Below, piece by piece: positions 42,545-51,359 of a DNA stretch of 64,000 nucleotides; positions within the stretch are counted from its first letter, which is position 1; each line of letters opens with the position of its first letter. The stretch comes from Actinomadura pelletieri DSM 43383. GTDB taxonomy: Bacteria; Actinomycetota; Actinomycetes; Streptosporangiales; Streptosporangiaceae. Location: NCBI RefSeq assembly GCF_003634705.1, contig NZ_RBWU01000004.1:620001-684000 (forward strand), read 5' to 3'. Below the pieces are notes generated by a model. It had not been told where the DNA came from, ran no database searches, and was given only the letters and a program-made list of their open reading frames with translations. The position numbers and the translations under genes are program-made.

Positions 42545-42572
42545 TTGAACAGGTTCAAATCTCGCGTAGAGT
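42545..42572 (+). promoter_or_regulatory. promoter with palindromic -35 region, isochorismate synthase
   Basis: TTGAAC (42545-42550), AG, GTTCAA (42553-42558) is a perfect palindrome. TTGAAC can serve as the -35, with TAGAGT (42567-42572) as the -10, 16 bases apart. The GTG start at 42579 follows six bases later. A near-copy of the palindrome lies before menE. Confidence 0.55.
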
Positions 42573-42578
42573 GGGCCC

Positions 42579-43814
42579 GTGAAGCTCGCCGCGACCGCAC
42601 AGGACCACCTCACCGTCCACACCGTCCCGGTCCCCGACCCAGGCGACCTCATCGCCCGGCTCCCCCACCCCACCGCACTCGCCTGGATCCGCCACGGCGA
42701 CGGCATCGTCGGCTGGGGCGAAGCCGCCCGCATCACCCTCCCCGCCACCCCCGACCGCTTCACCGCCGCCACCACCGCCCTCCGCCACCTGTTCGACACC
42801 GCCGACGTCCACGACCCCCTTACCCTCCCCGGCACCGGACCCGTCGCCTTCGGCTCCTTCGGCTTCGACCCCACCACCGGCGACTCCGTCCTCATCGTCC
42901 CCCGCCGCGTCCTCGGCCGCCGCGACGGCACCGCCTGGCTCACCACCATCGGCGACACCGCCCGAACCCCCACCCCCGCCACCCCACTCCACACCCCCAC
43001 CCGCCTCCACTGGACCGACGGCGCCCTCCCCGAACACGCCTGGAAACACGCCGTCACCACCGCCGTCGACCGCATCCGCCACGGCCACCTCGGCAAAGTC
43101 GTCCTCGCCCGCGACCTCACCGCCCACGCCGACACCCCCATCGACACCCGCGTCCTCCTCCACCGCCTCGCCCGCCGCTACCCCGCCTGCTACACCTTCT
43201 CCTGCGACGGCCTCGTCGGCGCCACCCCCGAACTCCTCATCCGCCGCACCGGCGACCACATCGAATCCCTCGTCCTCGCCGGCACCACCGCCCGCGGCAC
43301 CACCACCACCGACGACCACACCCGCGCCGCCCGCCTGTTCACCTCCACCAAAGACCGCGAAGAACACCGCTACGCCGCCGACATGGTCCGCGACGCCCTC
43401 ACCCCCCTCTGCCACCACCTCACCATCCCCGACGAACCCACCCTCCTCACCCTCCCCAACCTCACCCACCTCGCCTCCCCCGTCCACGGCCGCCTCACCG
43501 CCGACCACACCGTCCTCGACGTCGTCGCCGCCCTCCACCCCACCCCCGCCGTCTGCGGCACCCCCACCACCACCGCCCTCGACCTCATCCGCGAACTCGA
43601 AGGCATGGACCGCGGCCGCTACGCCGGACCCACCGGCTGGATCGACGCCCGCGGCGACGGCGAATGGGGCATCGCCCTACGCTGCGCCCACATCAACGGC
43701 ACCCGCGCCCGCCTCTTCGCCGGCTGCGGCATCGTCGCCGACTCCGACCCCACCGCCGAACTCGCCGAGGCCACCACCAAATTCCGCGTCATGCAGGACG
43801 CCCTGCACAGCTGA
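42579..43814 (+). CDS. menF: isochorismate synthase (menaquinone pathway)
   Basis: A 411-residue chorismate-binding enzyme. GKVVLARDLTAHADTPIDTR, CYTFSCDGLVGATPELLIRR, ESLVLAGTTARGT and the C-terminal GWIDARGDGEWGIALRCAHI with LFAGCGIVADSDP are the family core. It converts chorismate to isochorismate, the entry to menaquinone. The alternatives are siderophore (DhbC/EntC) or salicylate synthases; no siderophore genes are near, and menDCBE lie 5 kb away with a shared promoter palindrome, so menaquinone is preferred. It starts at GTG 42579, leaderless. Confidence 0.85.
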   Translation: MKLAATAQDHLTVHTVPVPDPGDLIARLPHPTALAWIRHGDGIVGWGEAARITLPATPDRFTAATTALRHLFDTADVHDPLTLPGTGPVAFGSFGFDPTTGDSVLIVPRRVLGRRDGTAWLTTIGDTARTPTPATPLHTPTRLHWTDGALPEHAWKHAVTTAVDRIRHGHLGKVVLARDLTAHADTPIDTRVLLHRLARRYPACYTFSCDGLVGATPELLIRRTGDHIESLVLAGTTARGTTTTDDHTRAARLFTSTKDREEHRYAADMVRDALTPLCHHLTIPDEPTLLTLPNLTHLASPVHGRLTADHTVLDVVAALHPTPAVCGTPTTTALDLIRELEGMDRGRYAGPTGWIDARGDGEWGIALRCAHINGTRARLFAGCGIVADSDPTAELAEATTKFRVMQDALHS

Positions 43815-43877
43815 CCACACCCACCAGGTAACGTTTCCTCGGCCCCACACCAGCACCACCGAAGGAACCAGACCACC

Positions 43878-44360
43878 GTGGACGTCGAACGCACCGCCCT
43901 GCCCGGCATCGGTTTCCAACACATCATGACCACCGGACGAGGCCGCCGCCTCGGCGTCATCTCCCACCGCACCGGCCGCCGCGACCTCGCCATCTACGAC
44001 AAGGTCGACCCCGACACCTGCCTCGCCACCGTCGCCCTCACCGCCGACGAAGCCGACACCATCGCCGAACTCCTCGGCACCGGCCGCGTCATCGAACACC
44101 TCGCCGAACTCCACCGCCAGGTCGAAGGCCTCGTCACCGAACAAATCCCCATCACCCCCGGCTCCCCCTACGACGGACGCCCCCTCGGCGACACCCGCTC
44201 CCGCACCCGCACCGGCGCCTCCATCGTCGCCGCCGTCCGCAACGGCACCGTCCACGCCAGCCCACGCCCCGACTTCATCTTCACCGCCGGAGACATCATC
44301 GTCGTCGTCGGCACAGGCGAAGGCACCGCCGCCGTCGCGCACATCCTCACCCACGGCTGA
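43878..44360 (+). CDS. TrkA-C domain regulatory subunit of a cation/proton antiporter (KhtT-like)
   Basis: A 160-residue cytoplasmic protein. The N-terminal half (VERTALPGIGFQHIMTTGRG, then DLAIYDKVDPD and LTADEADTIAELLGT) matches the KhtT-like domain. The C-terminal 75 residues are a TrkA-C/RCK_C domain (SRTRTGASIVAAVRNGTVHA, FTAGDIIVVVGTGEGTAAVA). It would gate the antiporter encoded by the next gene, 5 bases downstream, in response to nucleotide or ion. GTG 43878 follows a GAAGGA ribosome site. Confidence 0.87.
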   Translation: MDVERTALPGIGFQHIMTTGRGRRLGVISHRTGRRDLAIYDKVDPDTCLATVALTADEADTIAELLGTGRVIEHLAELHRQVEGLVTEQIPITPGSPYDGRPLGDTRSRTRTGASIVAAVRNGTVHASPRPDFIFTAGDIIVVVGTGEGTAAVAHILTHG

Positions 44361-44365
44361 CCCGC

Positions 44366-45610
44366 ATGAGCTCCGCCGTCCAGCTCATCGAACTCGGCGC
44401 CATCATCCTCGCCCTCGGCCTCCTCGGCGCCGTGTCCGTCCGCTTCTCCATCTCCCCCATCCCCCTCTACCTCATCGCCGGACTCGCCTTCGGCTCCGGC
44501 GGCATCCTCCCCCTCACCACCAGCGAAGACTTCGTCTCCATCGGCGCCGAAGTCGGCGTCATCCTCCTCCTGTTCACCCTCGGCCTCGAATACACCGCCG
44601 ACGAACTCGTCGGCAACCTCCGCACCTCCGCACCCGTCGGCCTCGCCGACATCGCCCTCAACGCCGCCCCCGGCGCCATCGTCGCCCTCCTACTCGGCTG
44701 GGGACCCGTCGCCGCCGTCGCCATGGCCGGCGTCACCTACGTCACCTCCTCCGGCATCACCGCCAAAGTCATCGGCGACCTCGGCTGGCTCGGCAACCGC
44801 GAAACCCCCGCCGTCCTGTCCGTCCTGGTCTTCGAAGACCTCGCCATGGCCGCCTACCTGCCCATCCTCACCGCCCTCCTCGCCGGAGCCGGACTCATCG
44901 GCGGCGCCACCTCCCTCGCCGTCGCCGCCGCCACCATCGTCGTCATCCTCTTCGTCGCCCTCCGCCACGGCACCCTCGTCGAACGCTTCGTCACCTCACC
45001 CAGCGAAGAAGTCCTCCTCCTCAAAGTCCTCGGACTCACCCTCCTCGTCGCCGGCATCGCCCAACAACTCCAGGTCTCCGCCGCCGTCGGCGCCTTCCTC
45101 GTCGGCATCGCCCTGTCCGGCCCCCTCGCCCACGCCGCCCAGAAACTCCTCACCCCCCTCCGCGACCTGTTCGCCGCCGTCTTCTTCGTCTTCTTCGGCC
45201 TCCACACCAACCCCGCCGACCTCCCCCCCGTCCTCGGCATCGCCGCGGCCCTCGCCGTCACCGGCATCCTCACCAAGACCGCCACCGGCTGGCTCGCCGC
45301 ACGCCGCGCCAAAATCGGCCCCACCGGACGCCTCCGCGCCGGAGCCGCCCTCGTCCCCCGCGGCGAATTCAACATCGTCATCGCCGGACTCGCCGTCAAC
45401 GCCGGCACCAATACCCGCCTCGGCCCCCTCGCCGCGGCCTACGTCCTCATCCTCGCCGTCGCCGGACCCCTCATCGCCCGCGGCGCCGAACCCCTCGCCG
45501 GCCGCCTCCGCCAACGCCGCACACCCCAACGCACCCCACAGACCGACGACGACGTCCCGGTCCCCACAGCGCCCGCCACACCCACCGCACCCAGCGTCGA
45601 ATCCACCTGA
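44366..45610 (+). CDS. CPA2-type cation:proton antiporter (KhtU-like)
   Basis: A 414-residue membrane protein with 12 or so helices. Marks of the Na+/H+ exchanger CPA2 fold are LYLIAGLAFGSGGILPLTTS, LFTLGLEYTADELVGNLR, VLSVLVFEDLAMAAYLPILT and the late LVPRGEFNIVIAGLAVN. It probably exports K+ or Na+ in exchange for protons, together with the TrkA-C subunit upstream. No internal RCK domain is present, consistent with a separate regulatory gene. The C-terminal 40 residues are Pro/Thr-rich and cytoplasmic. ATG 44366 is the start. Confidence 0.9.
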   Translation: MSSAVQLIELGAIILALGLLGAVSVRFSISPIPLYLIAGLAFGSGGILPLTTSEDFVSIGAEVGVILLLFTLGLEYTADELVGNLRTSAPVGLADIALNAAPGAIVALLLGWGPVAAVAMAGVTYVTSSGITAKVIGDLGWLGNRETPAVLSVLVFEDLAMAAYLPILTALLAGAGLIGGATSLAVAAATIVVILFVALRHGTLVERFVTSPSEEVLLLKVLGLTLLVAGIAQQLQVSAAVGAFLVGIALSGPLAHAAQKLLTPLRDLFAAVFFVFFGLHTNPADLPPVLGIAAALAVTGILTKTATGWLAARRAKIGPTGRLRAGAALVPRGEFNIVIAGLAVNAGTNTRLGPLAAAYVLILAVAGPLIARGAEPLAGRLRQRRTPQRTPQTDDDVPVPTAPATPTAPSVEST

Positions 45611-45621
45611 CCCCCCACCCC

Positions 45622-46437
45622 CTAGCGGGACGGAACCTGGCAGCCCGGACACCAGAACAGGTTCCGTCCCGCCAACTCCACCGTCGCCACCACCGCGCCG
45701 CACACCAGGCACGGCAACCCCGCACGCCGGTACACGTACACCTCACCGCCGTGCTCGTCCACCCGCGGCGGACGCCCCATCGCCTCCGGAGTGTGCTCCG
45801 GACGCACCGTGTCGATCCGCCCCACACGCACCCCCTCCGCCATCAACTCCACCAGATCACCCCACACCCCCAGCCACTGCTCCCGCGTCAACAGGCGTCC
45901 CGGCAACCGCGGATCGATGCCCTGCCGGAACAGCACCTCGGCCCGGTAGATGTTCCCCGGCCCCGCAACCACCGCCTGATCCATCAACAACACCGCGATC
46001 GGCGACCGCGCACGCCCGATCCGCCGCCACGCCACCTCCGGATCCGCGTCCGCCCGCAACGGATCGGGCCCCAACCGGTCACGCAGCACCTTCACCTCAC
46101 CCGGATCCAACACCTCACACGTGTTCGGCCCCCGCAGATCCGCCCACCCCGCATCCCCCACCAGCCGCAACCGCACCGCTCCCACCGGAACGGGCACCTC
46201 ACCTACCCCGAACACATACCTGCCATAAAGCCCCAAATGAACATGCAACACCCGGTCATCTCCGAACCCGAGCAACAAATGCTTCCCATGAGCATCCGCA
46301 TCCACCAACACCCGACCGTCCAACAACCCCGCACCACCCACGAAACGCCCCTGCGGACTCGACGCCGCAACACGACGACCGCCGAACATCCGCTGATGCT
46401 CGGCGGCCAGACGATGAATCGCATGTCCCTCAGGCAT
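45622..46437 (-). CDS. nei: Nei/Fpg-family DNA glycosylase
   Basis: A 271-residue base-excision repair enzyme. It begins MPEGHAIHRLAAEHQRMFGG, where the initiator-following Pro and Glu are the catalytic residues; ATG 46437 is therefore the only sensible start. The helix-two-turn-helix region has VAGPGNIYRAEVLFRQGIDP. A C-terminal zinc finger is present (CLVCGAVVATVELAGRNLFW, then CPGC). The MPEGH start places it with endonuclease VIII (Nei) rather than Fpg, so it removes oxidised pyrimidines. It is convergent with the antiporter gene. Confidence 0.9.
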   Translation of the reverse strand: MPEGHAIHRLAAEHQRMFGGRRVAASSPQGRFVGGAGLLDGRVLVDADAHGKHLLLGFGDDRVLHVHLGLYGRYVFGVGEVPVPVGAVRLRLVGDAGWADLRGPNTCEVLDPGEVKVLRDRLGPDPLRADADPEVAWRRIGRARSPIAVLLMDQAVVAGPGNIYRAEVLFRQGIDPRLPGRLLTREQWLGVWGDLVELMAEGVRVGRIDTVRPEHTPEAMGRPPRVDEHGGEVYVYRRAGLPCLVCGAVVATVELAGRNLFWCPGCQVPSR

Positions 46438-46480
46438 GGCCCCGGAGCATAACCCCACCCGGCCACCCCACCCCAACCGA

Positions 46481-47533
46481 CTACCGCAACGGCTCCCCCA
46501 CCTCACGCATGTACCCCAACGCCAACCGATACGACCCCACCAAACCCGACTCCACATACGCCACCCCCACCTCCGCACAATGCGCCCGCACCAACGGCCG
46601 CACCCGCCGCAAATTACACCGCGGCATCCCCGGAAACAAATGATGCTCGATCTGATAGTTCAACCCACCCATCAACCAATCCGTCACCACACCACCACGC
46701 ACATTCCGCGACGTCAGAACCTGCCGCCGCAAATGATCCCACCGCACCCCCGGCTCCGGCATCGCCATCCCCTTGTGATTCGGCGCGAAAACCGCCCCCA
46801 AATGCACACCGAACACCGCATGCTGCACCGCGACCAAAGCCAACGCCTGCCCCACCGGCAACAACGCCAACGCCAACGCGAAATACCCCACCACATGAAC
46901 CAACAACAACCCGCCCTCCACGAACCGGTCACGACGCGACCTACCACGCAAGAACAGCAGACTGCCCACCTTCAGATTGACCCCCTCCAACGCCAACAGC
47001 GGAAAGAACAACTTCGCCTGGTGCCGCACCACCCACCGCAGCACACCCCGCTGCCGCCCCGCCTGCTCCTGCGTCCACGCCAGCACACCCTCACCCACAT
47101 CAGGGTCCTTGCCCACATGATTCGGATTGGCATGGTGCCGATTGTGCTTGTCACTCCACCAACCGTGCCCCATCCCCAACAGCAGATTCCCCAGCACCAA
47201 ACCCAACCACCGGTTCACCCGAGCGCTCCGAGCGATCTGCCGATGCCCCGCGTCATGCCCCAGAAACGCCGTACGCACCGCGACCACCGCCAACGGAACA
47301 CCCAGCAGAACCGTCCACCAACCGTCCCCCGCCCACGCGACCGCCGCCCACAACGCGGCCGTCGCCACCAGATTCACCCCGATCGCCCACGCGTAGTACC
47401 CGCGACGCCGCTCCAGCAGACCACTGGCACGCACCCGCCGCGCCAACGGAGCGAAATCACTACCCCCCGACCGGGCGGAACCCCCAGACCCCGAAGCGGA
47501 CGGAACGGGCGGAGCGGGCAGGGTCACGGCCAT
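46481..47533 (-). CDS. membrane fatty acid desaturase
   Basis: A 350-residue di-iron desaturase. The three His boxes are FLGHDAGHRQ, DKHNRHHANPN and QIEHHLFPGMPR. Helices lie between them. The QIEHH form of the third box is typical of acyl-lipid desaturases (actinobacterial DesA-like/linoleoyl family). It introduces a double bond into a membrane fatty acid using ferredoxin or a similar donor. ATG 47533 is chosen; 12 codons upstream there is another possible start. It is near the Nei gene on the same strand, 43 bases apart. Confidence 0.9.
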   Translation of the reverse strand: MAVTLPAPPVPSASGSGGSARSGGSDFAPLARRVRASGLLERRRGYYAWAIGVNLVATAALWAAVAWAGDGWWTVLLGVPLAVVAVRTAFLGHDAGHRQIARSARVNRWLGLVLGNLLLGMGHGWWSDKHNRHHANPNHVGKDPDVGEGVLAWTQEQAGRQRGVLRWVVRHQAKLFFPLLALEGVNLKVGSLLFLRGRSRRDRFVEGGLLLVHVVGYFALALALLPVGQALALVAVQHAVFGVHLGAVFAPNHKGMAMPEPGVRWDHLRRQVLTSRNVRGGVVTDWLMGGLNYQIEHHLFPGMPRCNLRRVRPLVRAHCAEVGVAYVESGLVGSYRLALGYMREVGEPLR

Positions 47534-47751
47534 GAAGCCTCCAACGGAACAAGCACGGGAATCGGACAACTCCCCGAGAGACTACGGAGCGTGAACCCCC
47601 GCGAGTAACCCGCCACAGAGCCATCCCTCACCTGGCTCCCAGGTCCCGGCACCGCACCACCCGCCTCAACCCCCGGAACCACACCCCCCGCGATCACCAC
47701 CCCGACCCTGCGCCACCGCCGGGACATGACGGCCATATAAAGTCAAACGCC

Positions 47752-48564
47752 ATGGACGACGGCACTCGCTGGATCGCGCTTGACGGCGCGGCGAACGCCC
47801 GCGACCTGGGCGGACTCCCCACACTCGACGGCCGCACCACACGCCGCGGCCGCATCCTGCGCGCGGACAACCTGCAGGACCTCACGCTCACCGACGTGCG
47901 GCTCCTCATCGACGACTACGACGTCAAGAACATCATCGACCTGCGCAGCAACGCCGAGGTCCACCTCGAAGGCCCCGGACCCCTCACACGCATACCGTCC
48001 GTCACCGTCCACCAGCTCTCGCTGTTCCCCGAACGCGGACGCCACACCGACGCCACCGCCGACACCGCCGACGTGGACAAGGCCATCCCCTGGCAGGACC
48101 GTTCCAACACCGATTCGGAGCGCGCCGGCTCGGAACAGGACCGCTCACTCGGCATCTACCTCGGGTACCTCAACGACCGCGGCGACTCCATCGTGGCCGC
48201 CCTCCGCGTCATGACCCGTACCGACGGCGCCTCCCTCGTCCACTGCGCCGCGGGCAAGGACCGCACCGGCGTCGTCTGTGCCCTGGCCCTGGACGTCGCC
48301 GGAGTCACCCGCGAGGCGATCGTCGCCGACTACGCCCAGACCGGCGAACGACTCGACGCCGTCCTGCGACGCCTGCGCGCCAGCGACACCTACGCCGCCG
48401 ACCTGAACTCCCGGCCGACCGACACCCACCTCCCCCACGCGGCCGTCATGGACAAGTTCCTCACCCGCGTCGACGAGGAGTTCGGTGGCACGATCGGTTG
48501 GCTCACCCTCCACGGCTGGAGCCCCGACGACACCGACGCCCTCCACACCCGGCTTCTCGGGTAG
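47752..48564 (+). CDS. MptpB-like protein tyrosine phosphatase
   Basis: A 270-residue phosphatase. The P-loop is LVHCAAGKDRTGVV (HCxxGxxRTG, Cys near 165), which also carries the Lys of the MptpB/triple-specificity group. The N-terminal ANARDLGGLPTLDGRTTRRG and ILRADNLQDLT are family marks. Members dephosphorylate phosphotyrosine and, in the tuberculosis enzyme, phosphoinositides and Ser/Thr as well. No signal peptide is seen. A TATAAA-like box lies 10 bases before ATG 47752. It is convergent with menD. Confidence 0.88.
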   Translation: MDDGTRWIALDGAANARDLGGLPTLDGRTTRRGRILRADNLQDLTLTDVRLLIDDYDVKNIIDLRSNAEVHLEGPGPLTRIPSVTVHQLSLFPERGRHTDATADTADVDKAIPWQDRSNTDSERAGSEQDRSLGIYLGYLNDRGDSIVAALRVMTRTDGASLVHCAAGKDRTGVVCALALDVAGVTREAIVADYAQTGERLDAVLRRLRASDTYAADLNSRPTDTHLPHAAVMDKFLTRVDEEFGGTIGWLTLHGWSPDDTDALHTRLLG

Positions 48565-48618
48565 GCCGTTGGGGTTGGTTTTTGGTGTTGTGTTGTTGGC
48601 TAAGCATCTCACCGGGTG

Positions 48619-48638
48619 CCTTTACGTAGTAAGGTCAG
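48619..48638 (+). repeat. first copy of the TTTACGTAGTAAGG motif
   Basis: Identical over 20 bases to the sequence before the TetR gene at 59272. It lies between the convergent phosphatase and menD genes. If it is a promoter as at 59247, it points antisense into menD. Confidence 0.7.
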
Positions 48639-48677
48639 ACTTGAGTTCTCTGGCGGGCGACGCTCATGTGAAGACGG

Positions 48678-50345
48678 TCAGGTGAGCGTGGCGCGGACGG
48701 CGGCGTGCGCGGCCTTGCGCATCTCCGCGTGCAGCGCCGCGTTCGCATGCCGGTCGGTGCGGGCCTCCACGATCCGCAGCCCCTCCCCCACCATCGCCTT
48801 CGGCAACGACGCCGGCGCGTCCAACAGCCGGTACGGGACGCCGTGCGCGGCCGCCACCGCCTCCAGATCCACCTGGTGCGGCGTCCCGAAGACCCGCTCG
48901 AACGGCCCCGCCAACGCCGCCTGCGGCAGCAGCGAGAAGATCCCCCCGCCCTGGTTGTTCACCACCACGATCGCCAGATCGGGACGCCGGTCCCGCGGAC
49001 CCACGATCAGCCCGTTCTGGTCGTGCAGGAACGCCAGATCACCCAACAGCGCGAACGAACGCCCACTGTGCGCCAACGCCGCGCCGATCGCCGTCGACAC
49101 CAGCCCGTCGATCCCGCTCGCACCACGGTTCGCCATGATCCGGATACCGCGGCGCGGCCGCATCACCTGGTCCAGATCACGGATCGGCATGCTCGCGGCC
49201 GTGAACAGCAACGACCCGCCCGGCAACGCCGCCACCAGATCACGCGCCAGCCGCGGCTCGCTCACCCCCGGCACCGCGTCCAGCACCTCGTCCACCGCCG
49301 CCGCGGCCGCCAGATCCGCGGCCCGCCACGACTTCAACCACGCGTCGTCGCCCGACACCACCGGGATCTCCACCTCCGGCGCGACCTGCGTCGCCGACCG
49401 GACCGGGTCCGGCCAGTGCGCCAGATCAGGCGCCAGCACGATGTGCTCCTCCGCCCGGCGCAGCAACGACAGCAGCGGACGCGACAACCCCGGCTTGCCC
49501 AGCGTCACCACCACCTCCGGACGGTGCCGCTCCACGAACTCCGGAACCCCCAACAGGAAATGGTGCGACGACAACGCGTGATCGCCGTACCGGGCGTTGC
49601 CGTTCGGCTCCGCCAGCACGGGCCAGCCCGCCATCGACGCCGCCGCCACGTACCGCTTGACGTTGGACGCCCCGTCCCCCACCACCAGCACGCCCCGACG
49701 CGTCGGCGGAACATGCAGCACCGACCCCGGAGTCGCCGCCCGCACCTTCGTCCACGCCCCGGTGACATCACCGTCCAGCGGCTCGCACCACGACTCGTCG
49801 CCGTCCGGGATCAGCGGCTCACGGAACGCCGCGTTCAGATGCACCGGACCCGGGACCGGCGCCTGCGCCAGACCCCACGCGCGGCTCACCAACGACCGCC
49901 AGTACGCCACCATCCCCGGACGGTTCTCCGGAACACCGACCTCCGTGGACCACCGCGCCGCCGTCCCGTACAGCTTCACCTGGTCGATCGTCTGGTTCGC
50001 GCCCGTGTCCCGCAGCTCCGGCGGACGATCCGCCGTGATCACGATCAGCGGCACCCCCGACTCGTGCGCCTCGATCACCGCCGGATGGAAGTTCGCCGCC
50101 GCCGTCCCCGACGTGCACACCAACGCCACCGGACGCCCCGACCGCTTCGCCATCCCGAGCCCGAGGAACGACGCCGACCGCTCGTCGATCCGCACGTGCA
50201 GCCGCAGCCGCCCCGCCTCCTCGGCCGCGTGCAACGCCAGCGCCAACGCCGCCGACCGCGACCCCGGCGCCAGCACCGCGTCCGTCATGCCGCAGCGGAG
50301 CAGCTCGTCCACCAGGACCGTCGCCAGCGCCGTCGCCGGGTTCAC
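48678..50345 (-). CDS. menD: MenD, 2-succinyl-5-enolpyruvyl-6-hydroxy-3-cyclohexene-1-carboxylate synthase
   Basis: A 555-residue ThDP enzyme. The N-terminal VNPATALATVLVDELLRCGM and DAVLAPGSRSAALALALH are MenD signatures, as are RIDERSASFLGLGMAKRSGR and TADRPPELRDTGANQTIDQ. The ThDP/Mg site is the GDLAFLHDQNGL stretch followed by VVVNNQGGGIFSLLPQ. It joins isochorismate and 2-oxoglutarate. GTG 50345 overlaps the menC stop by 4 bases (GTGA), which fixes the start. It is last of the menB-menC-menD series on this strand. Confidence 0.95.
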   Translation of the reverse strand: MNPATALATVLVDELLRCGMTDAVLAPGSRSAALALALHAAEEAGRLRLHVRIDERSASFLGLGMAKRSGRPVALVCTSGTAAANFHPAVIEAHESGVPLIVITADRPPELRDTGANQTIDQVKLYGTAARWSTEVGVPENRPGMVAYWRSLVSRAWGLAQAPVPGPVHLNAAFREPLIPDGDESWCEPLDGDVTGAWTKVRAATPGSVLHVPPTRRGVLVVGDGASNVKRYVAAASMAGWPVLAEPNGNARYGDHALSSHHFLLGVPEFVERHRPEVVVTLGKPGLSRPLLSLLRRAEEHIVLAPDLAHWPDPVRSATQVAPEVEIPVVSGDDAWLKSWRAADLAAAAAVDEVLDAVPGVSEPRLARDLVAALPGGSLLFTAASMPIRDLDQVMRPRRGIRIMANRGASGIDGLVSTAIGAALAHSGRSFALLGDLAFLHDQNGLIVGPRDRRPDLAIVVVNNQGGGIFSLLPQAALAGPFERVFGTPHQVDLEAVAAAHGVPYRLLDAPASLPKAMVGEGLRIVEARTDRHANAALHAEMRKAAHAAVRATLT

Positions 50346-51295
50346 GGACCGGCCTCGATCACCGGGGGTCCCCCCAGATGCTCCTGCGCGGCCAGCAGCC
50401 GCTCCCGCCAACCGGAGTCGTCGGGCGCCTCCCAACGGCGCAACGCCTCCTCGTCCACCACGGGCCGCCGCACCGGGATCTCCCCCGACACCGGCACCAA
50501 CGGATCATGGACCACATCGCCGTCCAACAACGACAGCGTGCCCAGCCCGCACGCGTACCGCAGCTCCGGCAGCGCCGCCGCGAGCGCCACACCCGCCGCC
50601 AACCCCACCGACGTCTCCACCGCGCTGGACACCACCACCGGCAGCCCGCACGCCTCCGCCACCCGCAGCGCCGCCGCGACCCCGCCGAGCGGCTGCACCT
50701 TCAGCACCGCCACGTCCGCGGCCTCGACGGCCCGCACCCGCAGCGGATCCTCGGCACGGCGAATCGACTCGTCCGCCGCGATCGGCACGTCCACGCGCCG
50801 CCGCACCACCGCCAGCTCCTCAAGCGTCGCGCACGGCTGCTCGGCGTACTCCAGCTCCCACCGGTCCAGCGACCGGATCATCCGGGCCGCGTGGTCGACG
50901 TCCCACGCCCCGTTCGCGTCGACGCGGACCCGCCCGTCCGGGCCGATCGCGTCCCGGACGGCCTCCACCCGCGCCAGGTCGTCGGCGTCGCTCTGCCCCC
51001 GCTCGGCCACCTTCACCTTCGCGGTGCGGCAACCGGACTCCTTCGTCATCGCGAACGCCCGATCCGGCCCGACCGCGGGGATCGTCACGTTCACCGGCAC
51101 CCGGTCCCGGACCGGCGCCGGCCACCCGTCGAACGCGGCCTCCCGCGCCGCCGCGAGCCACCGCGCGCACTCGGCCGGACCGTACTCGGCGAACGGCGAG
51201 AACTCCCCCCACCCGGCGGGCCCCTCGATCAGCACGCCCTCCCGCCGCGTCACACCGCGGAACCGCGTCCGCATCGGGATGGAGTACACCCGCAC
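50342..51295 (-). CDS. menC: MenC, o-succinylbenzoate synthase
   Basis: A 317-residue enolase-superfamily enzyme. The Lys pair is in TAKVKVAERGQSD, the metal ligands are in RVDANGAWD, YAEQPCATLEE and PIAADESIRR, and the second catalytic Lys is in VLKVQPLGGVAAALRVAEAC. It dehydrates SHCHC to o-succinylbenzoate. GTG 51295 has a G-rich ribosome site 8 bases upstream; a GTG at 51328 is in frame but less likely. It overlaps menD by 4 bases. Confidence 0.93.
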   Translation of the reverse strand: MRVYSIPMRTRFRGVTRREGVLIEGPAGWGEFSPFAEYGPAECARWLAAAREAAFDGWPAPVRDRVPVNVTIPAVGPDRAFAMTKESGCRTAKVKVAERGQSDADDLARVEAVRDAIGPDGRVRVDANGAWDVDHAARMIRSLDRWELEYAEQPCATLEELAVVRRRVDVPIAADESIRRAEDPLRVRAVEAADVAVLKVQPLGGVAAALRVAEACGLPVVVSSAVETSVGLAAGVALAAALPELRYACGLGTLSLLDGDVVHDPLVPVSGEIPVRRPVVDEEALRRWEAPDDSGWRERLLAAQEHLGGPPVIEAGP

Positions 51296-51359
51296 CCGCC
51301 AGACCCCCTGACCTGCCCGCCTAATCACCGTTTACCGGATCACACTGTGAGTTCGACCA

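Noticed and set aside
42579..43814. Siderophore isochorismate synthase (DhbC/EntC)
   Set aside because: No siderophore genes are nearby, while menDCBE are 5 kb away and share a promoter palindrome.
48705..51311. 868-codon plus-strand frame opposite menD and menC
   Set aside because: The minus strand encodes complete MenD and MenC with all motifs. The plus frame is Arg/His-rich noise.
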